This document shows, piece after piece, positions 45,932-55,910 of a stretch of DNA of 64,000 nt. The first letter of the stretch is position 1. Every line of letters starts with the position of its first letter. This stretch comes from CBDBND01 sp965262665 (GTDB taxonomy: Bacteria; Pseudomonadota; Alphaproteobacteria; Rhodospirillales; Rhodospirillaceae): positions 620,001 to 684,000 of the forward strand of contig CBDHFR010000004.1 of NCBI GenBank assembly GCA_965262665.1. Reading direction: 5' to 3'. Made by a program: the position numbers and the translations under genes. A model generated the notes under the pieces. It worked only from the letters and a program-made list of their open reading frames with translations. It did no database searches and was not told where the DNA came from.

Positions 45932-47280
45932 GTATGGACGCCCCCTTTTCGGCGTCGAGTGCGCCAGAATGGAGTTTGGTTTGAACTCCAGACAGAGGGA
46001 GCGTCCACGATGGATATTACAACAATCGGTTTTGATCTGGCAAAGACGGTGTTCCAGGTTCACGGTGCTGATGGTGAGGGGCGAGCGGTACTACGGCGGA
46101 AGCTGCGCCGCGGGAAGGTGTTGGCGTTCTTCGCCGGATTGCCATCATGTCTTGTCGGCATGGAAGCCTGCGCCAGTGCGCACTACTGGGCGCGTGAGAT
46201 ACAAGCGCTGGGCCATGAGGTCCGGCTGATCCCGCCTCAATACGTTCGCCCCTTCGTCAAGACGAACAAGAACGACGCGGCGGATGCGGAAGCGATCTGC
46301 GAGGCGGTGACGCGTCCGACGATGCGCTTTGCGCCGGCGAAAAGCGCCGAGCAGCAATCGGTTTTGATGCTGCACCGGGCCCGTGAGCTGTTGGTCCGTC
46401 AACGCACGATGGTGATCAATGCGCTTCGCGGCCACTGTGCGGAGCTCGGACTGATCGTCGCTCAAGGGGCGTCGAAGGTGGAGGAACTGGTTGCCATCAT
46501 CGAAGATCCCGGTGATGTGCGACTGCCCCCTCTGGCACGCGAGGCGCTTGGCTCTCTGGTTGAGCAGCTCCATTCCGCTCAGGCCCGGATCAAGCAGCTG
46601 GAGGCGACGCTTTTGGCTTGGCACCGATCCAACCAGGCGAGCCGCCGGCTTGCGACGATCCCCGGCGTCGGTGTCATCACCGCGACGGCGCTGGTCGCGA
46701 CGATCGGAGATGGCGCGCAGTTTCGCTCGGGCCGGCAGCTCTCGGCCTGGCTCGGTCTCGTGCCCCGACAACACTCGAGTGGCGGCAAGGACAGGCTGGG
46801 GCGGATCTCGAAGCGCGGGGATGGCTATATCAGGCGCTTGCTCGTGCATGGTGCGCGAAGCGTGCTGCGCTGGCGCCGCGCCAAGCCGGGCACGGGGCCT
46901 GGCTGGACCGACCGGCTCCTGGCGCGGCGGCCGACAAACGTCGTGCTGGTCGCCATGGCCAATAAGACAGCCCGCGTCGCCTGGGCACTGCTCAGATACG
47001 AGCGTATCTACCGACCGACGCCCGCCTGACCAGCTGGAAAGCGGATACAAACTTGCGAGGGTAACGACGATTTGATGGCGAAACAGGGCTCCACCCGAGA
47101 TCGGCCAAACCCGAGGCATTGTCAGAGCTTTGAGCTCGTTAATCTGACTGGGCGTCGATCTTTCGGATTCCATCAGGGCCAGCGGTCAGCGTACCGCAGC
47201 GCAAAGGCCGGATACATGACTGCAAGCTCTACCGCCGTTTTAAGTCAGTTTCTCCCTTGCAACACCGGGGGCGTCCATAC
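45932..47280 (+). mobile_element. IS1111-type element, copy C, ~1349 bp
   Basis: 14-base inverted repeats GTATGGACGCCCCC (45932-45945) and GGGGGCGTCCATAC (47267-47280). It contains one intact transposase, and a 240-base noncoding tail follows the gene as usual in this group. No target duplication, as expected for IS110 relatives. Confidence 0.8.
46010..47029 (+). CDS. IS110-family (IS1111 group) transposase
   Basis: 339 aa from MDITTIGFDLAKTVFQVHGA (DEDD first Asp), with MEACASAHYWAREIQALGHE, NKNDAADAEAICEAVTRP, LRGHCAELGLIVAQG, TIPGVGVITATALVATIGDG and WLGLVPRQHSSGGKDRLGRI. Both the RuvC-like N-domain acids and the C-terminal serine-bearing domain look intact. The element is probably active; copy A differs by a frameshift. 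Confidence 0.92.
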   Translation: MDITTIGFDLAKTVFQVHGADGEGRAVLRRKLRRGKVLAFFAGLPSCLVGMEACASAHYWAREIQALGHEVRLIPPQYVRPFVKTNKNDAADAEAICEAVTRPTMRFAPAKSAEQQSVLMLHRARELLVRQRTMVINALRGHCAELGLIVAQGASKVEELVAIIEDPGDVRLPPLAREALGSLVEQLHSAQARIKQLEATLLAWHRSNQASRRLATIPGVGVITATALVATIGDGAQFRSGRQLSAWLGLVPRQHSSGGKDRLGRISKRGDGYIRRLLVHGARSVLRWRRAKPGTGPGWTDRLLARRPTNVVLVAMANKTARVAWALLRYERIYRPTPA

Positions 47281-47505
47281 ATGACAATGCCCTGGCTGCA
47301 GCCAAGTTGAGCGCCGATTGACCGTCGGGAAACGCCCCGACCACGCGGGTGCGACGCCTGATTTCGCGCATGATCCGCTCCAGTGGATTGTTGGTCTTGA
47401 GTTTGATCCAGTGCTGGTCGGGGAAAGCATAGAAGCTAAAAGTCTCTTCAATGTGGCTCTCGACCAACTCGGCTGCCTTGGCCAGCTTAGTGCTTTTGAG
47501 AGAGA
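47281..47505 (-). pseudogene. IS256-family transposase, C-terminal fragment
   Basis: Minus-strand reading VESHIEETFSFYAFPDQHW, then KLKTNNPLERIMREIRRRTR and VVGAFPDGQSALNLAAARAL is the end of a Mutator/IS256 transposase including the NNPLER motif with the last catalytic Glu. The rest of the gene is missing; an internal piece of such a transposase lies at 19371-19712. Confidence 0.85.
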
Positions 47506-47580
47506 AGATGACTTCCTCGGCTCACCGCCCTCTCGGTCCAGTTCCCGGCATCAACTTAGATGGCTATTGCACTGCCATTC

Positions 47581-50500
47581 TCACAAATCATTAAGCAACC
47601 TTTCTAAACGGGATCTTGCTGCAGCACTTACCCTCGCAATCCTTAGTTCTTGAGCTACTGCGTGAACAGGGTCTTCATCATGCTTGTTAATGGCCAGGTG
47701 CACGCGTAGTTCCTCATCGGAAATATCGTCAAAGAGACGCTTCTGTTGCTCGGTCTGAGGGCGACGGGCGATCTTGAGGGGCTCGTTACTCGCCTCTTTA
47801 GGCCAATAGAAGGTTAAACCGCTTCCCTTAGTTCTTGACGTGACTCTCGTGGCGAGCCTGAGCACCCGCTCTCTGATTCTATTCCCTGCACGCTGAAAAT
47901 CATGAGCCCGCGAGATACGTTTCAACAATAAGGCCTCGGAAATCGGTCCCTCTATCAAGACGATCTCTTCGATGAGGCGGGTTAGAATTCGATTATAGCC
48001 AGTGTCATAGAACTGGGATGGACTCGGGGTCAGCTCACTGTTTTCAATTGAAAACTCCCTATAAGGGGCGTGTCGCGGTACGCTGTTAGGGGAAGCCTCA
48101 AATGGCCCCGTTGGTTTAGATACTTCATTGTGCTGAAGGACTCGCTCAGCAACCAGAGCTTCGGTCCGGACTTTTGATCGCTCTTCAGCGGTCACTATGT
48201 TTGTCTGTTCTACTTCTACAAGATCGTGGTTTTTTTCTCTTTGTTCGTCATCCGAAACCGCAACTTTCTCTCGAATAGCAGCATCCAGTTTATCGATGAC
48301 GCCTCTCGGGTCGACCCAGTAGTCCGTTGACCAGACCCGAAGCAGGTCCCAGCCTAATCTGGAGAGTACGCCCTCGCGTACCTTATCGCGATCACGGGCG
48401 GTCGCTGATCGGTGATAGGTTGCACCATCACACTCCACACCGATGAGGTATCTCCCTGGTGCCTCTGGATACACAACGCCCAGATCTACACGGAACGGAC
48501 CGACACCGATCTGCGTATGCACCGTCCAACCTTTGTCCCTAAGGCGGTTTGCCACAGATTCCTCGAAGGGCGAGTCATAGCCACCTAGAGACCGGCCCAT
48601 ATCCTGACCGAGCGCAGGCCCCCCCCGCTCCGCGTAATCAAGGAATGCTTTCAAATCCGAAACGCCCCGGGCAGCTGTCCGAGTAAGGTCAATGTCATTT
48701 GCAGTAATAGTGGAGAAAACGATCATTTCCTCCCTGGCCCTGGTTATCGCGACATTAAGCCTTCGGTGACCTCCTTCTTGGTTCATCGGTCCGAAGTTCA
48801 TAGAAATTTTGCCGTCATCTGCTCGACCGAAGGTGATTGAAAAAAGAATCACGTCCCTTTCGTCCCCTTGGACTGATTCGAGATTCTTGACGAAAACAGC
48901 CTCCGATCTGTCGTCGGAGAAGTAGGTTTCAATCTCCGGATTTTCTCGGCGTTCATCATCCAGCATATTCTCGATTAGAGTCTGTTGCTGGCTGTTGAAT
49001 GTTACGACACCGATGCTCTGTTTATCACCACGGGTCAAAAGACGCTCAACAACCTCGTCAACCAGTTCCCGGGCCTCTTCGGGATTAATCTGTCCTTTGC
49101 CACGTTGATAAACACCATCGAGCTTCCTCAGCTTTACCGCCCCGCTGCTTGTTTCCGGTGCCGGAAAAGTTATCAGGTTTCCGCCGTAATAGTTGGCATT
49201 GGAGAACGCAATAAAACCTTCATCTTTGGACCTGTAATGCCAATTTAAGTCGGCCTTTGGCATGTTTGCGCCGAGCATCTCATCAAGAATACTTTCAAGG
49301 TCTTCCTCAATGTCGCTCTCGTCTAGATCAGGGTCCTGCTGGCGGCCAAAGAAATTAGCTGGTGGCATCTGATTGGGGTCACCCGCGACAACAGCTTGCT
49401 TTCCTCGAGCAAGAGTGCCAACGGCATCCCAAACGGTGATCTGAGACGCCTCATCAAAAATGACTAGATCAAATTGCTTGGTAGTCGCTGGGAGATACTG
49501 CGCAACCGAAAGCGGACTCATTAGCACGCATGGCGTAAGGGTTGGGAGAACGCTACTTGCCTCGGTGAACAATTGCCTAAGTGGTTTATGCCGCCTCTTT
49601 TTCTGTATCTCTCGTCGCAAAACCCCGAAATCCGAATTCCTAGTGACCTCCTCCTGGTCCGGAATCTGTCCACAGACTTTTGCCTTGACATATTCGGCGG
49701 CGAGTTCCTGAACTTTTTCGACGAGATTCTTAAATGACTCGATTTGATCCTCGTGAACAGCCGCGGCGAAATTCTTGAGAACTGGTTCTGCATCAATTTT
49801 TTGGGCTGCCCACCAACGGGCATAGTTTGTTTCAAATGCCTCTTCAGTATGCTCAAGAGAAATCAATCCGCTCTCCAGGGCTGTGACTAGACTATTTAGC
49901 CCGGCGGTCTGGGCTTCTCCACGAACCTTCCTCCATGAGCACCAAAGGTTTAAAGACGACTGCTTCTCGATAATCGCCCCAGAAAGGTTTGACCACTGAT
50001 CTAGAGTTGTCGACACAGGGGTACTGGCCGCAGCGGAATTTGCTAGTCTGGAGAATTCATCCCTAGCCTGGTCAAACTTTGCCAGCTTCTCTTCAAATAT
50101 TTGAGCTCGCCGATCAAACGGCGTGCCTGGCGCAAGTACATCCGATGCCGCTTCTACAATTGGAGCCAATGTGTTGCGCAACTTGGCCAGGCCATCAATT
50201 TGTTCATTCAGCCCACGCATTCCTGATAGCAAAGCTTCAGCCACATTAAGACTGTCGTCTAAGAAGGCTACATCTGTAGCTGATCCGGCGTACTTATGGA
50301 TGACACTTACATCATCCTTCTCTTGGTCAATTTTCTTACCGAACTCTCTCATCGCTAAGAGAAGATCGATATCCTTGTCTAAGTTTGGCTTCTCTTTGCC
50401 CGTAACTTGTTGAAGAAGGAGTTTGGTAGCCTTCCGACGCTGTAGTAGGCTGCCTAGCCACCATGTCTGTTTCGCCTGGGTACGGAGAGCGAGGGCTTCG

Positions 50501-53499
50501 TCCAGTGCAAGTCTTCGCCACGGCTCTTCGGAATAGCGTACTGAAAGCTCGGATTCGTTCGATCGATATTTCCTAATGAGTTCTAAAGATCGTCGGCCAG
50601 CAGAAAGTCGGTCCGTTGCATGAGGCTCCATACTCCAGTCCAATCGCTTTCCAACGGCCTCTCGCAGGCTACTAGAAAGCTCTTGAAGCGCAGTGAGTTT
50701 ATTTGCGTCATTAACTTCCACATTGAGTTTCAGCGCGTCTATTAATTCACTGACAGCTAGCTTCAGTGCAATGATCGCTCCTGATAGCTGATTGGCAGCT
50801 TCAACAAGTTTTTGCTGCCAAGCGTTTGACCAATCGTCGTGACCAACACCCGCAAGTGGGTGGTTCTTGAAATCGTCAAGCTGGCTAGCGACGAGCTTAA
50901 GACGCCTTGCAAGTTCACGCCGCTCTTGAAGCTCCTCTTCGGAGTGCTGATCGGCCGTTTCGAAACTAGTGCGCAATTCCGGAATGTGTTCACCCTGAGC
51001 CGCCAGTCCGATGGCGGTATGCACCGACAGTCCGCACCGATGTCTTTTGTGAAGCGCGTGAACGTAACCGTTCAGGGAGTCCCGGAGGCTCTCTAATCTC
51101 GTGGTTTCTTCCCGCCACACAAACTGAGTTTGTGTTCCAGAGGTTTCCCAAGCCTCTTTAAATTGTCCCAGCACTTCGACTTTGCGAGCCTTGTTTGAGT
51201 GAAGTTCTAGGCAGAATGGTCCAAGGCCGATTTCTTTTAGGCGTTTGTAAACAACGTTGAGGGCGGCCTGTTTCTCCGAGACAAAGAGCACTTTCCTTCC
51301 AAGTGCCAGATTGTGGGCAATCATGTTGGAAATTGTTTGGGACTTACCCGTTCCAGGCGGCCCGATGATTACGAAGTCCTTGCCTTCTCCTGATGCAACG
51401 ACAGCTGCGATCTGCGACGAGTCAGCCGGGAGTGGCAAGAACAGCTCACCTGGTGACCTGATGGAATCCAGGTCGCTCGGTTGTGTGAAGGATTGGCCTG
51501 ATTTGTAAGGGTCTCGCGGCGTATCTAGCAGGTGTTTGACAACTGGACTGCTTCGGAGATCGTCAGTGCGATCGACGAGATCTTTCCACATGAGGTATTT
51601 GGCAAATGAGAAAGTGCCGAGAACCACATCTTCGACAACTTCGAAACCCTCTTCGTCCCGTATTTCACGACGCACTTTGTCCCATATTCCCGGCACATCG
51701 ATACCAGACGCATCCGTTGGGAGCTCTCCGTCCAAGCCCTTAATGTCGAGATCAAAGTCTTGTTTCAACATCTGCAGCAAGGTTGTGTTGAACCGCGCTT
51801 CGTCGTCATGATGAAGCAGCACCGGACCGGAGCGGACCGATTTACGCCTTAATTCCGCGGGCACCAAGATGAGTGGTGCTCTAAACACCTTTGTTGGGGC
51901 TTCTGGTCTGGACCAACGAAGGAAACCAATCGCAAGAAAAAGAGTGTTTGCGCCTCCTTCCTCCAGGTCAGACTTCGCTTTGCGGTAAAGAGCCACCAAC
52001 CTCTGATCAAGTTTCTTGCCGTCGGATCGCACGTAGACTTCATTCCGAGCCAATCCAGACTTGACGAACTCAGATTCAAGATCTCCTACGCTTCGTAATC
52101 GATAAACGTCTTCGTCTCGGTCGCCGCCACCGGTTAGATCCGGCAGCTCAAGGATTCTAATTTTGTTGCCAGCGGCCAGAAGATCTTCCAGTTCCGCAGG
52201 GTCTGGACAGAGTAGGGCTATCGAAGAGGCCGTGCCCCTGTGATTTAGGAGTGGGTTTCGTGCTGAAAGGTCGAGTAGTTTCCTTTGCCATTGGTGAAGG
52301 CGTCCTTCGGGAGTTTGGGGTTTTTCCTCGACTTCTATCTCAGAAAAGTCTGGCAGCTCTGGTGGCGCTTCAATCTCTGCAATTATGCCGGCAGCCTCTT
52401 CTGACCGCTCCGTTTCCGAGACGATAAGAGTGTCGGTAAAGCTTAAGGGCCTGATCTTTTGGTCCCGGGCTCTCTGTAGATCGAGAATGTGAACAAACTT
52501 TTCTTCGCAACCCAGACCAAGTTGAGCAACGCCTCTCTTAACGGCATCTGAGAACCGTACCGGTGGATCATTAGTGACCAGAGTTGTCTCGAATAGAACC
52601 ATCTCGTTGAGCTGCAGTCTTTTCCGAACCGTTGCGGGGTCTTCTGTGATTGAAAACCGAAATTCTTCAGGCTGCAGCCATAGGCCAACGAAGGCGTGAC
52701 CCTTCATCATCACCACGAGAGGCCGTAGATGCGATTGCTCCAGCAATGAGCTGAACAACATCGTGAGGTCGAGACAAGTACCAACGCAGCTTTCCAAGAT
52801 CATGGACGGAGTACGAATTTTCTGACCCGTCCTTTCAAAGCTTGCCGGCGGATAGATGTAGCTGATCCCAAGAGACCGAACGGCGCTCCACAGTGCTGAT
52901 GCGATCTCCCAGACCCTGGTTCGTTTCTGAGACGCATATCCATCTATCGCGCCATCCTTGCCTGCCTTACGCAGAGCGTCCGCTGCCATACCGATAATTT
53001 TGTCCACGGCGGGATCATTGGGCATGGAAAACGAGGCGAGGAGTTCGGGCATGTTCGCAAATCCGCCCCACTCATTCCGCGCCAAGACCTCAACACTATG
53101 GGTCTTTGTCAAGAGTATTTGTTCACCGCTGACAATAGTGAGGGTGACCTGCCCCTTCATCGCCTCACTAAGATTTAGGAGATACTGGCCGTTGAGAGAG
53201 ACATCTCGATCCGTGATATGGTGTTCATTACGCGCCCCTATCCTTGTGAAGGGCCAAGTCTTGTCTGAGACGAAGTTTGGAGAAACGGACATCCGAAGTT
53301 CGCAATTTTCCAGTTCAGCTCCGGTGTTGTTCCGAACCGTCAATTCGCGAATGAGTGGGACTGCGTTCTGATGGCAAGCGAAGTTAACTTGCTCAGCAAG
53401 TGCAGCAATGATCTCGAACTCGTCTTGGTCCTGACGACTCACCTCAGCTTGAGCATCAACCAAAATCCTCTCCCCGTCCCTTCCGAATACCACATCCAC
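47581..53499 (-). CDS. Giant DUF4011 helicase-nuclease, Hhe-like defence protein
   Basis: 1972 aa. Parts in order: transglutaminase/cysteine-protease-like domain (ESCVGTCLDLTMLFSSLLEQ ~236-255 and MMKGHAFVGLWL, His ~268); DUF4011 (WQRKLLDLSARNPLLNHRGT, ~420); SF1 helicase with Walker A GPPGTGKSQT (~713), Walker B VIFDEASQITVWD (~1346), AGDPNQMPP, VESVQGDERDVILFS and RLNVAITRARE (~1586); a Vsr/DUF559-type nuclease (SPFEESVANRL ~1643, FRVDLGVV, GVECDGATYH ~1688); and a C-terminal DUF3320-like helical domain (~1860). This layout resembles the single-gene Hhe anti-phage systems; role here is inferred. Start is a GTG with a stop right upstream and no clear ribosome-binding site. No frameshift seen. 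Confidence 0.85.
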   Translation of the reverse strand: MDVVFGRDGERILVDAQAEVSRQDQDEFEIIAALAEQVNFACHQNAVPLIRELTVRNNTGAELENCELRMSVSPNFVSDKTWPFTRIGARNEHHITDRDVSLNGQYLLNLSEAMKGQVTLTIVSGEQILLTKTHSVEVLARNEWGGFANMPELLASFSMPNDPAVDKIIGMAADALRKAGKDGAIDGYASQKRTRVWEIASALWSAVRSLGISYIYPPASFERTGQKIRTPSMILESCVGTCLDLTMLFSSLLEQSHLRPLVVMMKGHAFVGLWLQPEEFRFSITEDPATVRKRLQLNEMVLFETTLVTNDPPVRFSDAVKRGVAQLGLGCEEKFVHILDLQRARDQKIRPLSFTDTLIVSETERSEEAAGIIAEIEAPPELPDFSEIEVEEKPQTPEGRLHQWQRKLLDLSARNPLLNHRGTASSIALLCPDPAELEDLLAAGNKIRILELPDLTGGGDRDEDVYRLRSVGDLESEFVKSGLARNEVYVRSDGKKLDQRLVALYRKAKSDLEEGGANTLFLAIGFLRWSRPEAPTKVFRAPLILVPAELRRKSVRSGPVLLHHDDEARFNTTLLQMLKQDFDLDIKGLDGELPTDASGIDVPGIWDKVRREIRDEEGFEVVEDVVLGTFSFAKYLMWKDLVDRTDDLRSSPVVKHLLDTPRDPYKSGQSFTQPSDLDSIRSPGELFLPLPADSSQIAAVVASGEGKDFVIIGPPGTGKSQTISNMIAHNLALGRKVLFVSEKQAALNVVYKRLKEIGLGPFCLELHSNKARKVEVLGQFKEAWETSGTQTQFVWREETTRLESLRDSLNGYVHALHKRHRCGLSVHTAIGLAAQGEHIPELRTSFETADQHSEEELQERRELARRLKLVASQLDDFKNHPLAGVGHDDWSNAWQQKLVEAANQLSGAIIALKLAVSELIDALKLNVEVNDANKLTALQELSSSLREAVGKRLDWSMEPHATDRLSAGRRSLELIRKYRSNESELSVRYSEEPWRRLALDEALALRTQAKQTWWLGSLLQRRKATKLLLQQVTGKEKPNLDKDIDLLLAMREFGKKIDQEKDDVSVIHKYAGSATDVAFLDDSLNVAEALLSGMRGLNEQIDGLAKLRNTLAPIVEAASDVLAPGTPFDRRAQIFEEKLAKFDQARDEFSRLANSAAASTPVSTTLDQWSNLSGAIIEKQSSLNLWCSWRKVRGEAQTAGLNSLVTALESGLISLEHTEEAFETNYARWWAAQKIDAEPVLKNFAAAVHEDQIESFKNLVEKVQELAAEYVKAKVCGQIPDQEEVTRNSDFGVLRREIQKKRRHKPLRQLFTEASSVLPTLTPCVLMSPLSVAQYLPATTKQFDLVIFDEASQITVWDAVGTLARGKQAVVAGDPNQMPPANFFGRQQDPDLDESDIEEDLESILDEMLGANMPKADLNWHYRSKDEGFIAFSNANYYGGNLITFPAPETSSGAVKLRKLDGVYQRGKGQINPEEARELVDEVVERLLTRGDKQSIGVVTFNSQQQTLIENMLDDERRENPEIETYFSDDRSEAVFVKNLESVQGDERDVILFSITFGRADDGKISMNFGPMNQEGGHRRLNVAITRAREEMIVFSTITANDIDLTRTAARGVSDLKAFLDYAERGGPALGQDMGRSLGGYDSPFEESVANRLRDKGWTVHTQIGVGPFRVDLGVVYPEAPGRYLIGVECDGATYHRSATARDRDKVREGVLSRLGWDLLRVWSTDYWVDPRGVIDKLDAAIREKVAVSDDEQREKNHDLVEVEQTNIVTAEERSKVRTEALVAERVLQHNEVSKPTGPFEASPNSVPRHAPYREFSIENSELTPSPSQFYDTGYNRILTRLIEEIVLIEGPISEALLLKRISRAHDFQRAGNRIRERVLRLATRVTSRTKGSGLTFYWPKEASNEPLKIARRPQTEQQKRLFDDISDEELRVHLAINKHDEDPVHAVAQELRIARVSAAARSRLERLLNDL

Positions 53500-53558
53500 A
53501 TGAGTTTATTTTGGGATTCATAACCAGTTGAAGCGAATTACGTTGTCCGAAGTTAGCC

Positions 53559-53781
53559 CTAGCGTGAAGTCTCCTCAGTTGCTGGTGAGTTCTCACCGAC
53601 TTGATTCTCTCCGCCGCAAGATTTCCGTTCCTTTTTCCTAGCTTGGGCTTCCAGCCGTGCCGCCTTCTTCTCGGCTTTCGCCAACCCCCCGCTGGCGCTT
53701 TTCAAAACTATAGTTCGGCTTTCGGGGCAATTTTCGTTCTTCGTTACGTTCTGGCAGAGCGGCTACAGACCGCGCCAACAT
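53559..53781 (-). pseudogene. Small basic protein downstream of csp, frameshifted
   Basis: Begins MLARSVAALPERNEERKLP, then NYSFEKRQR. After one base is removed from a run of six C (about 53684-53690 on the plus strand) it continues GLAKAEKKAARLEAQARKKE to a TAG at 53561-53559. Small Lys/Arg/Glu-rich proteins of this kind follow cold-shock genes in many proteobacteria. Without the correction the frame ends 50 residues on. It may be a sequence error. Confidence 0.55.
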
Positions 53782-53785
53782 GGTG

Positions 53786-53995
53786 CTAGTCGGCAAGCGC
53801 AAGTTGCTCGGCAGACATCTTTCCCTCCCGGCCAGGTGCGAGTTCGAAGGACACTTTACGTCCCTCATTCAATGTGGATAAACCGGACCGTTCGACGGCG
53901 CTGATATGTACGAATACGTCACTCGAGCCGTCGTCCGGCTGGATAAACCCATACCCCTTAGTAGGGTTGAACCACTTGACAGTACCAGTAGGCAT
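53786..53995 (-). CDS. Cold-shock-domain protein
   Basis: 69 aa, a full OB-fold cold-shock domain: GTVKWFNPTKGYGFIQPDDG (RNP1), DVFVHISAVERSG (RNP2), KVSFELAPGREGKMSAEQL. Such proteins bind single-stranded RNA and DNA and act as RNA chaperones. Its upstream 5' region (53996 to ~54130) could carry a cold-shock leader, but I see no defined structure. It has its own promoter region and is not part of the helicase gene. Confidence 0.95.
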   Translation of the reverse strand: MPTGTVKWFNPTKGYGFIQPDDGSSDVFVHISAVERSGLSTLNEGRKVSFELAPGREGKMSAEQLALAD

Positions 53996-54216
53996 GATCG
54001 CTTCCTTTCATCATAGATCAGTCAGATTCCCGCTCCATACGGCGCTTCAGGAAAACGTTCACATTGTCGGGGAAGAAACCTGGCCGCCCGCTTATGCGGA
54101 CAATCACGTAAGCAACAACGACTTGGCAACGCTGTGTGACCTTACACGCAAATTACACGCGCACAAAAAGGTGTTGTCAAAACGTTGATAAGATCGTCGA
54201 ACAGGCAGACCATTGC

Positions 54217-54281
54217 ACCTTTCGAAAACCTCATCCACACCTTGAGGGTTTGCATCATGACGATCGGCAGATAGGGTTTCT
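54217..54281 (-). repeat. Palindromic repeat, reverse orientation
   Basis: ACCTTTCGAAAACCTCATCC, then GGGTTTGCATCATGACGATC and AGATAGGGTTTC; the same orientation as the copy at 38441 and closely similar to it. Confidence 0.6.
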
Positions 54282-54314
54282 AACAAGAATAAAGCTCGCA
54301 TTCATTGCTGCAAG

Positions 54315-54590
54315 CATCACAACAGTCGGCTACCGGTCACTATCATGAAAACCAAGCTGCCAATGCCGACAATGGCTGAGAGGCCCAGTATGCCCAACAT
54401 CACGCATTCGACTCTGTCCTGGCCGGTCATCTCGCACCATTCCTTTTCGGTCCATGATCGCGGCTTTAAAAGCCGGAGCAACAACTCTGCTTCCTTCTGT
54501 TCATGGGTCAGCGACTCCCAATACTTCTCGTACCGAGTTTTTTCGGGCGTCCCGTGATCATTGTCCCACTTTAGTACTGCTGTACAACAT
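54315..54590 (-). CDS. Possible small membrane protein, no clear start
   Basis: The minus frame reads TPEKTRYEKYWESLTHEQKE, then LRLLKPRSWTEKEWCEMTGQ and a membrane helix LGILGLSAIVGIGSLVFMIV before a TGA. It is protein-like (amphipathic charged region plus one transmembrane segment). No ATG, GTG or TTG precedes the charged region; a stop lies at about 54597. It may be a truncated gene or use an unusual start. From 54600 to 55033 I find only a possible remnant (minus strand, VNGNPSVFVNYDFLMIKVAD). Confidence 0.3.
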
Positions 54591-55033
54591 TTTCATAAGA
54601 CGGGGCCATGCAAAACGAGAGCAAGCGCCTTCCTCCGTGAGCGCGGATTGTGCCAGACGTGCTTACTTCGCCAACTCCACTTATGTGGGATCCTCAGTTG
54701 TACTCCCGCCACAGGGGAGCACGCAAACGTATGGGTCGTTCTCTTTCCGGACCCGCCAACTAACTGTGATTTCCGGAGAGCAATTGGATCATGGAACGGT
54801 TGGATGGGCTGACCGTTTGGGGAGCAAAATCTGCCACCCTTACGCCAGAGGCGAACACGGGCAGAGAGATGTATTCTTTGGAGTTATGCAGGCGCGTGCG
54901 TGGGGCTTGTTATAGACCTCATCGGCTACTTTGATCATCAGGAAATCGTAATTGACGAACACGCTGGGGTTGCCGTTGACCAATGCTTGGCGACCATTTC
55001 ATGACCAACCCATGTTTGAATGATTATCTACGC

Positions 55034-55681
55034 TCAGTGGTCTTGTCTTGTCTGTTTACCGGCCTCTCTCCCTTGAGCGACCTTGGCCATAAAGGTTAGC
55101 ATCGGAGTAGGATGCGGGCTTGGCGGAGCCCATTCGGGTCCGACCTCGTCCGCCATCTTCCGAAGTACCTCGGAGTACCCAGCATAACCCGCGCATTGTA
55201 TGGGTGGTAATTTGCCGTTAAGCGACCAGCCGGCAAACATTTCCGCAAGGGCTAACATGTCTCGATGGCTTAGCTCGTCTTTGCGGGCTGGATCAACCTC
55301 CTGTGCACGGTTGTATTCGGCTTCGAGTTCCAATCGCGCAAACTCATATCGGCGATCGGGAGTAAACTCGACTTCAAGCGCTGAAAGATGCGTTCTGTTT
55401 AGAACGAGCTGGCCATCCTTGTAAGCCAATTTGAGTTCCGAATTGCCTGATAAGCGTTGCGACACGCCGTGCAGGACCTTTGAGCCTATTCCGATGGTCT
55501 TTGGCCAGATCCCGTCGGCCAAAAGGTGGGTCTGTCCCAGCGGCGCACCGACAACGAAGGACGAGCCCTCGACATACAATACAGTCCGGTCCTTGTTATA
55601 GGCCGGCTCATCGAGAAACAAAGATGTGGCGTACTGGAAAGGGGCGAGTTCCACTGTGACAAAGCATTCGTATTTCATCAT
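55034..55681 (-). CDS. Hypothetical protein, 215 aa
   Basis: I do not recognise the family. Starts MMKYECFVTVELAPFQYATS (the second Met is an equal candidate) and is acidic and soluble. It has no signal or membrane segment. Its middle is strand-rich (SSFVVGAPLGQTHLLADGIW) and its C-terminal third helical (DELSHRDMLALAEMFAGWSL), ending in a Pro-rich segment (WAPPSPHPTP). Codon use looks normal. Neighbours are IS fragments and the defence-type helicase 1.5 kb away; it could be accessory cargo. Orphan gene with no motif for function. Confidence 0.6.
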   Translation of the reverse strand: MMKYECFVTVELAPFQYATSLFLDEPAYNKDRTVLYVEGSSFVVGAPLGQTHLLADGIWPKTIGIGSKVLHGVSQRLSGNSELKLAYKDGQLVLNRTHLSALEVEFTPDRRYEFARLELEAEYNRAQEVDPARKDELSHRDMLALAEMFAGWSLNGKLPPIQCAGYAGYSEVLRKMADEVGPEWAPPSPHPTPMLTFMAKVAQGREAGKQTRQDH

Positions 55682-55910
55682 GTCTATTCGTTATCAAATC
55701 AATTGGGGTATCGGGGTCAGGTTCGTTAAATGAGATTTCCCCTTCGTGCGTTGATGCTATAGGGGACTAAGCGCCGCTGTTTCATCTTTCTGTTCCTAAA
55801 TTGTCTGTGACCTTTCCCCTGAATTAGGTCCAGCTGAAAGTAGAATCTCCTTGGGTTTGAAAGCGGTGCCGGCGTCGGCGCGGAACCTTGGCGGCCTTAC
55901 CAAAGCAATT

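Noticed and set aside
46145..47173. 342-codon minus-strand frame under the IS1111 transposase
   Set aside because: A shadow of a GC-rich transposase gene; no motifs, and the plus-strand gene is certain.
27660..47500. The IS-rich section as one integrated island
   Set aside because: No integrase, tRNA border or flanking direct repeat is visible around it; the tRNA-Ser island faces the other way.
54454..54915. 153-codon plus-strand frame
   Set aside because: Low-complexity composition without similarity or a ribosome-binding site; the opposite strand has a more protein-like reading in part of it.
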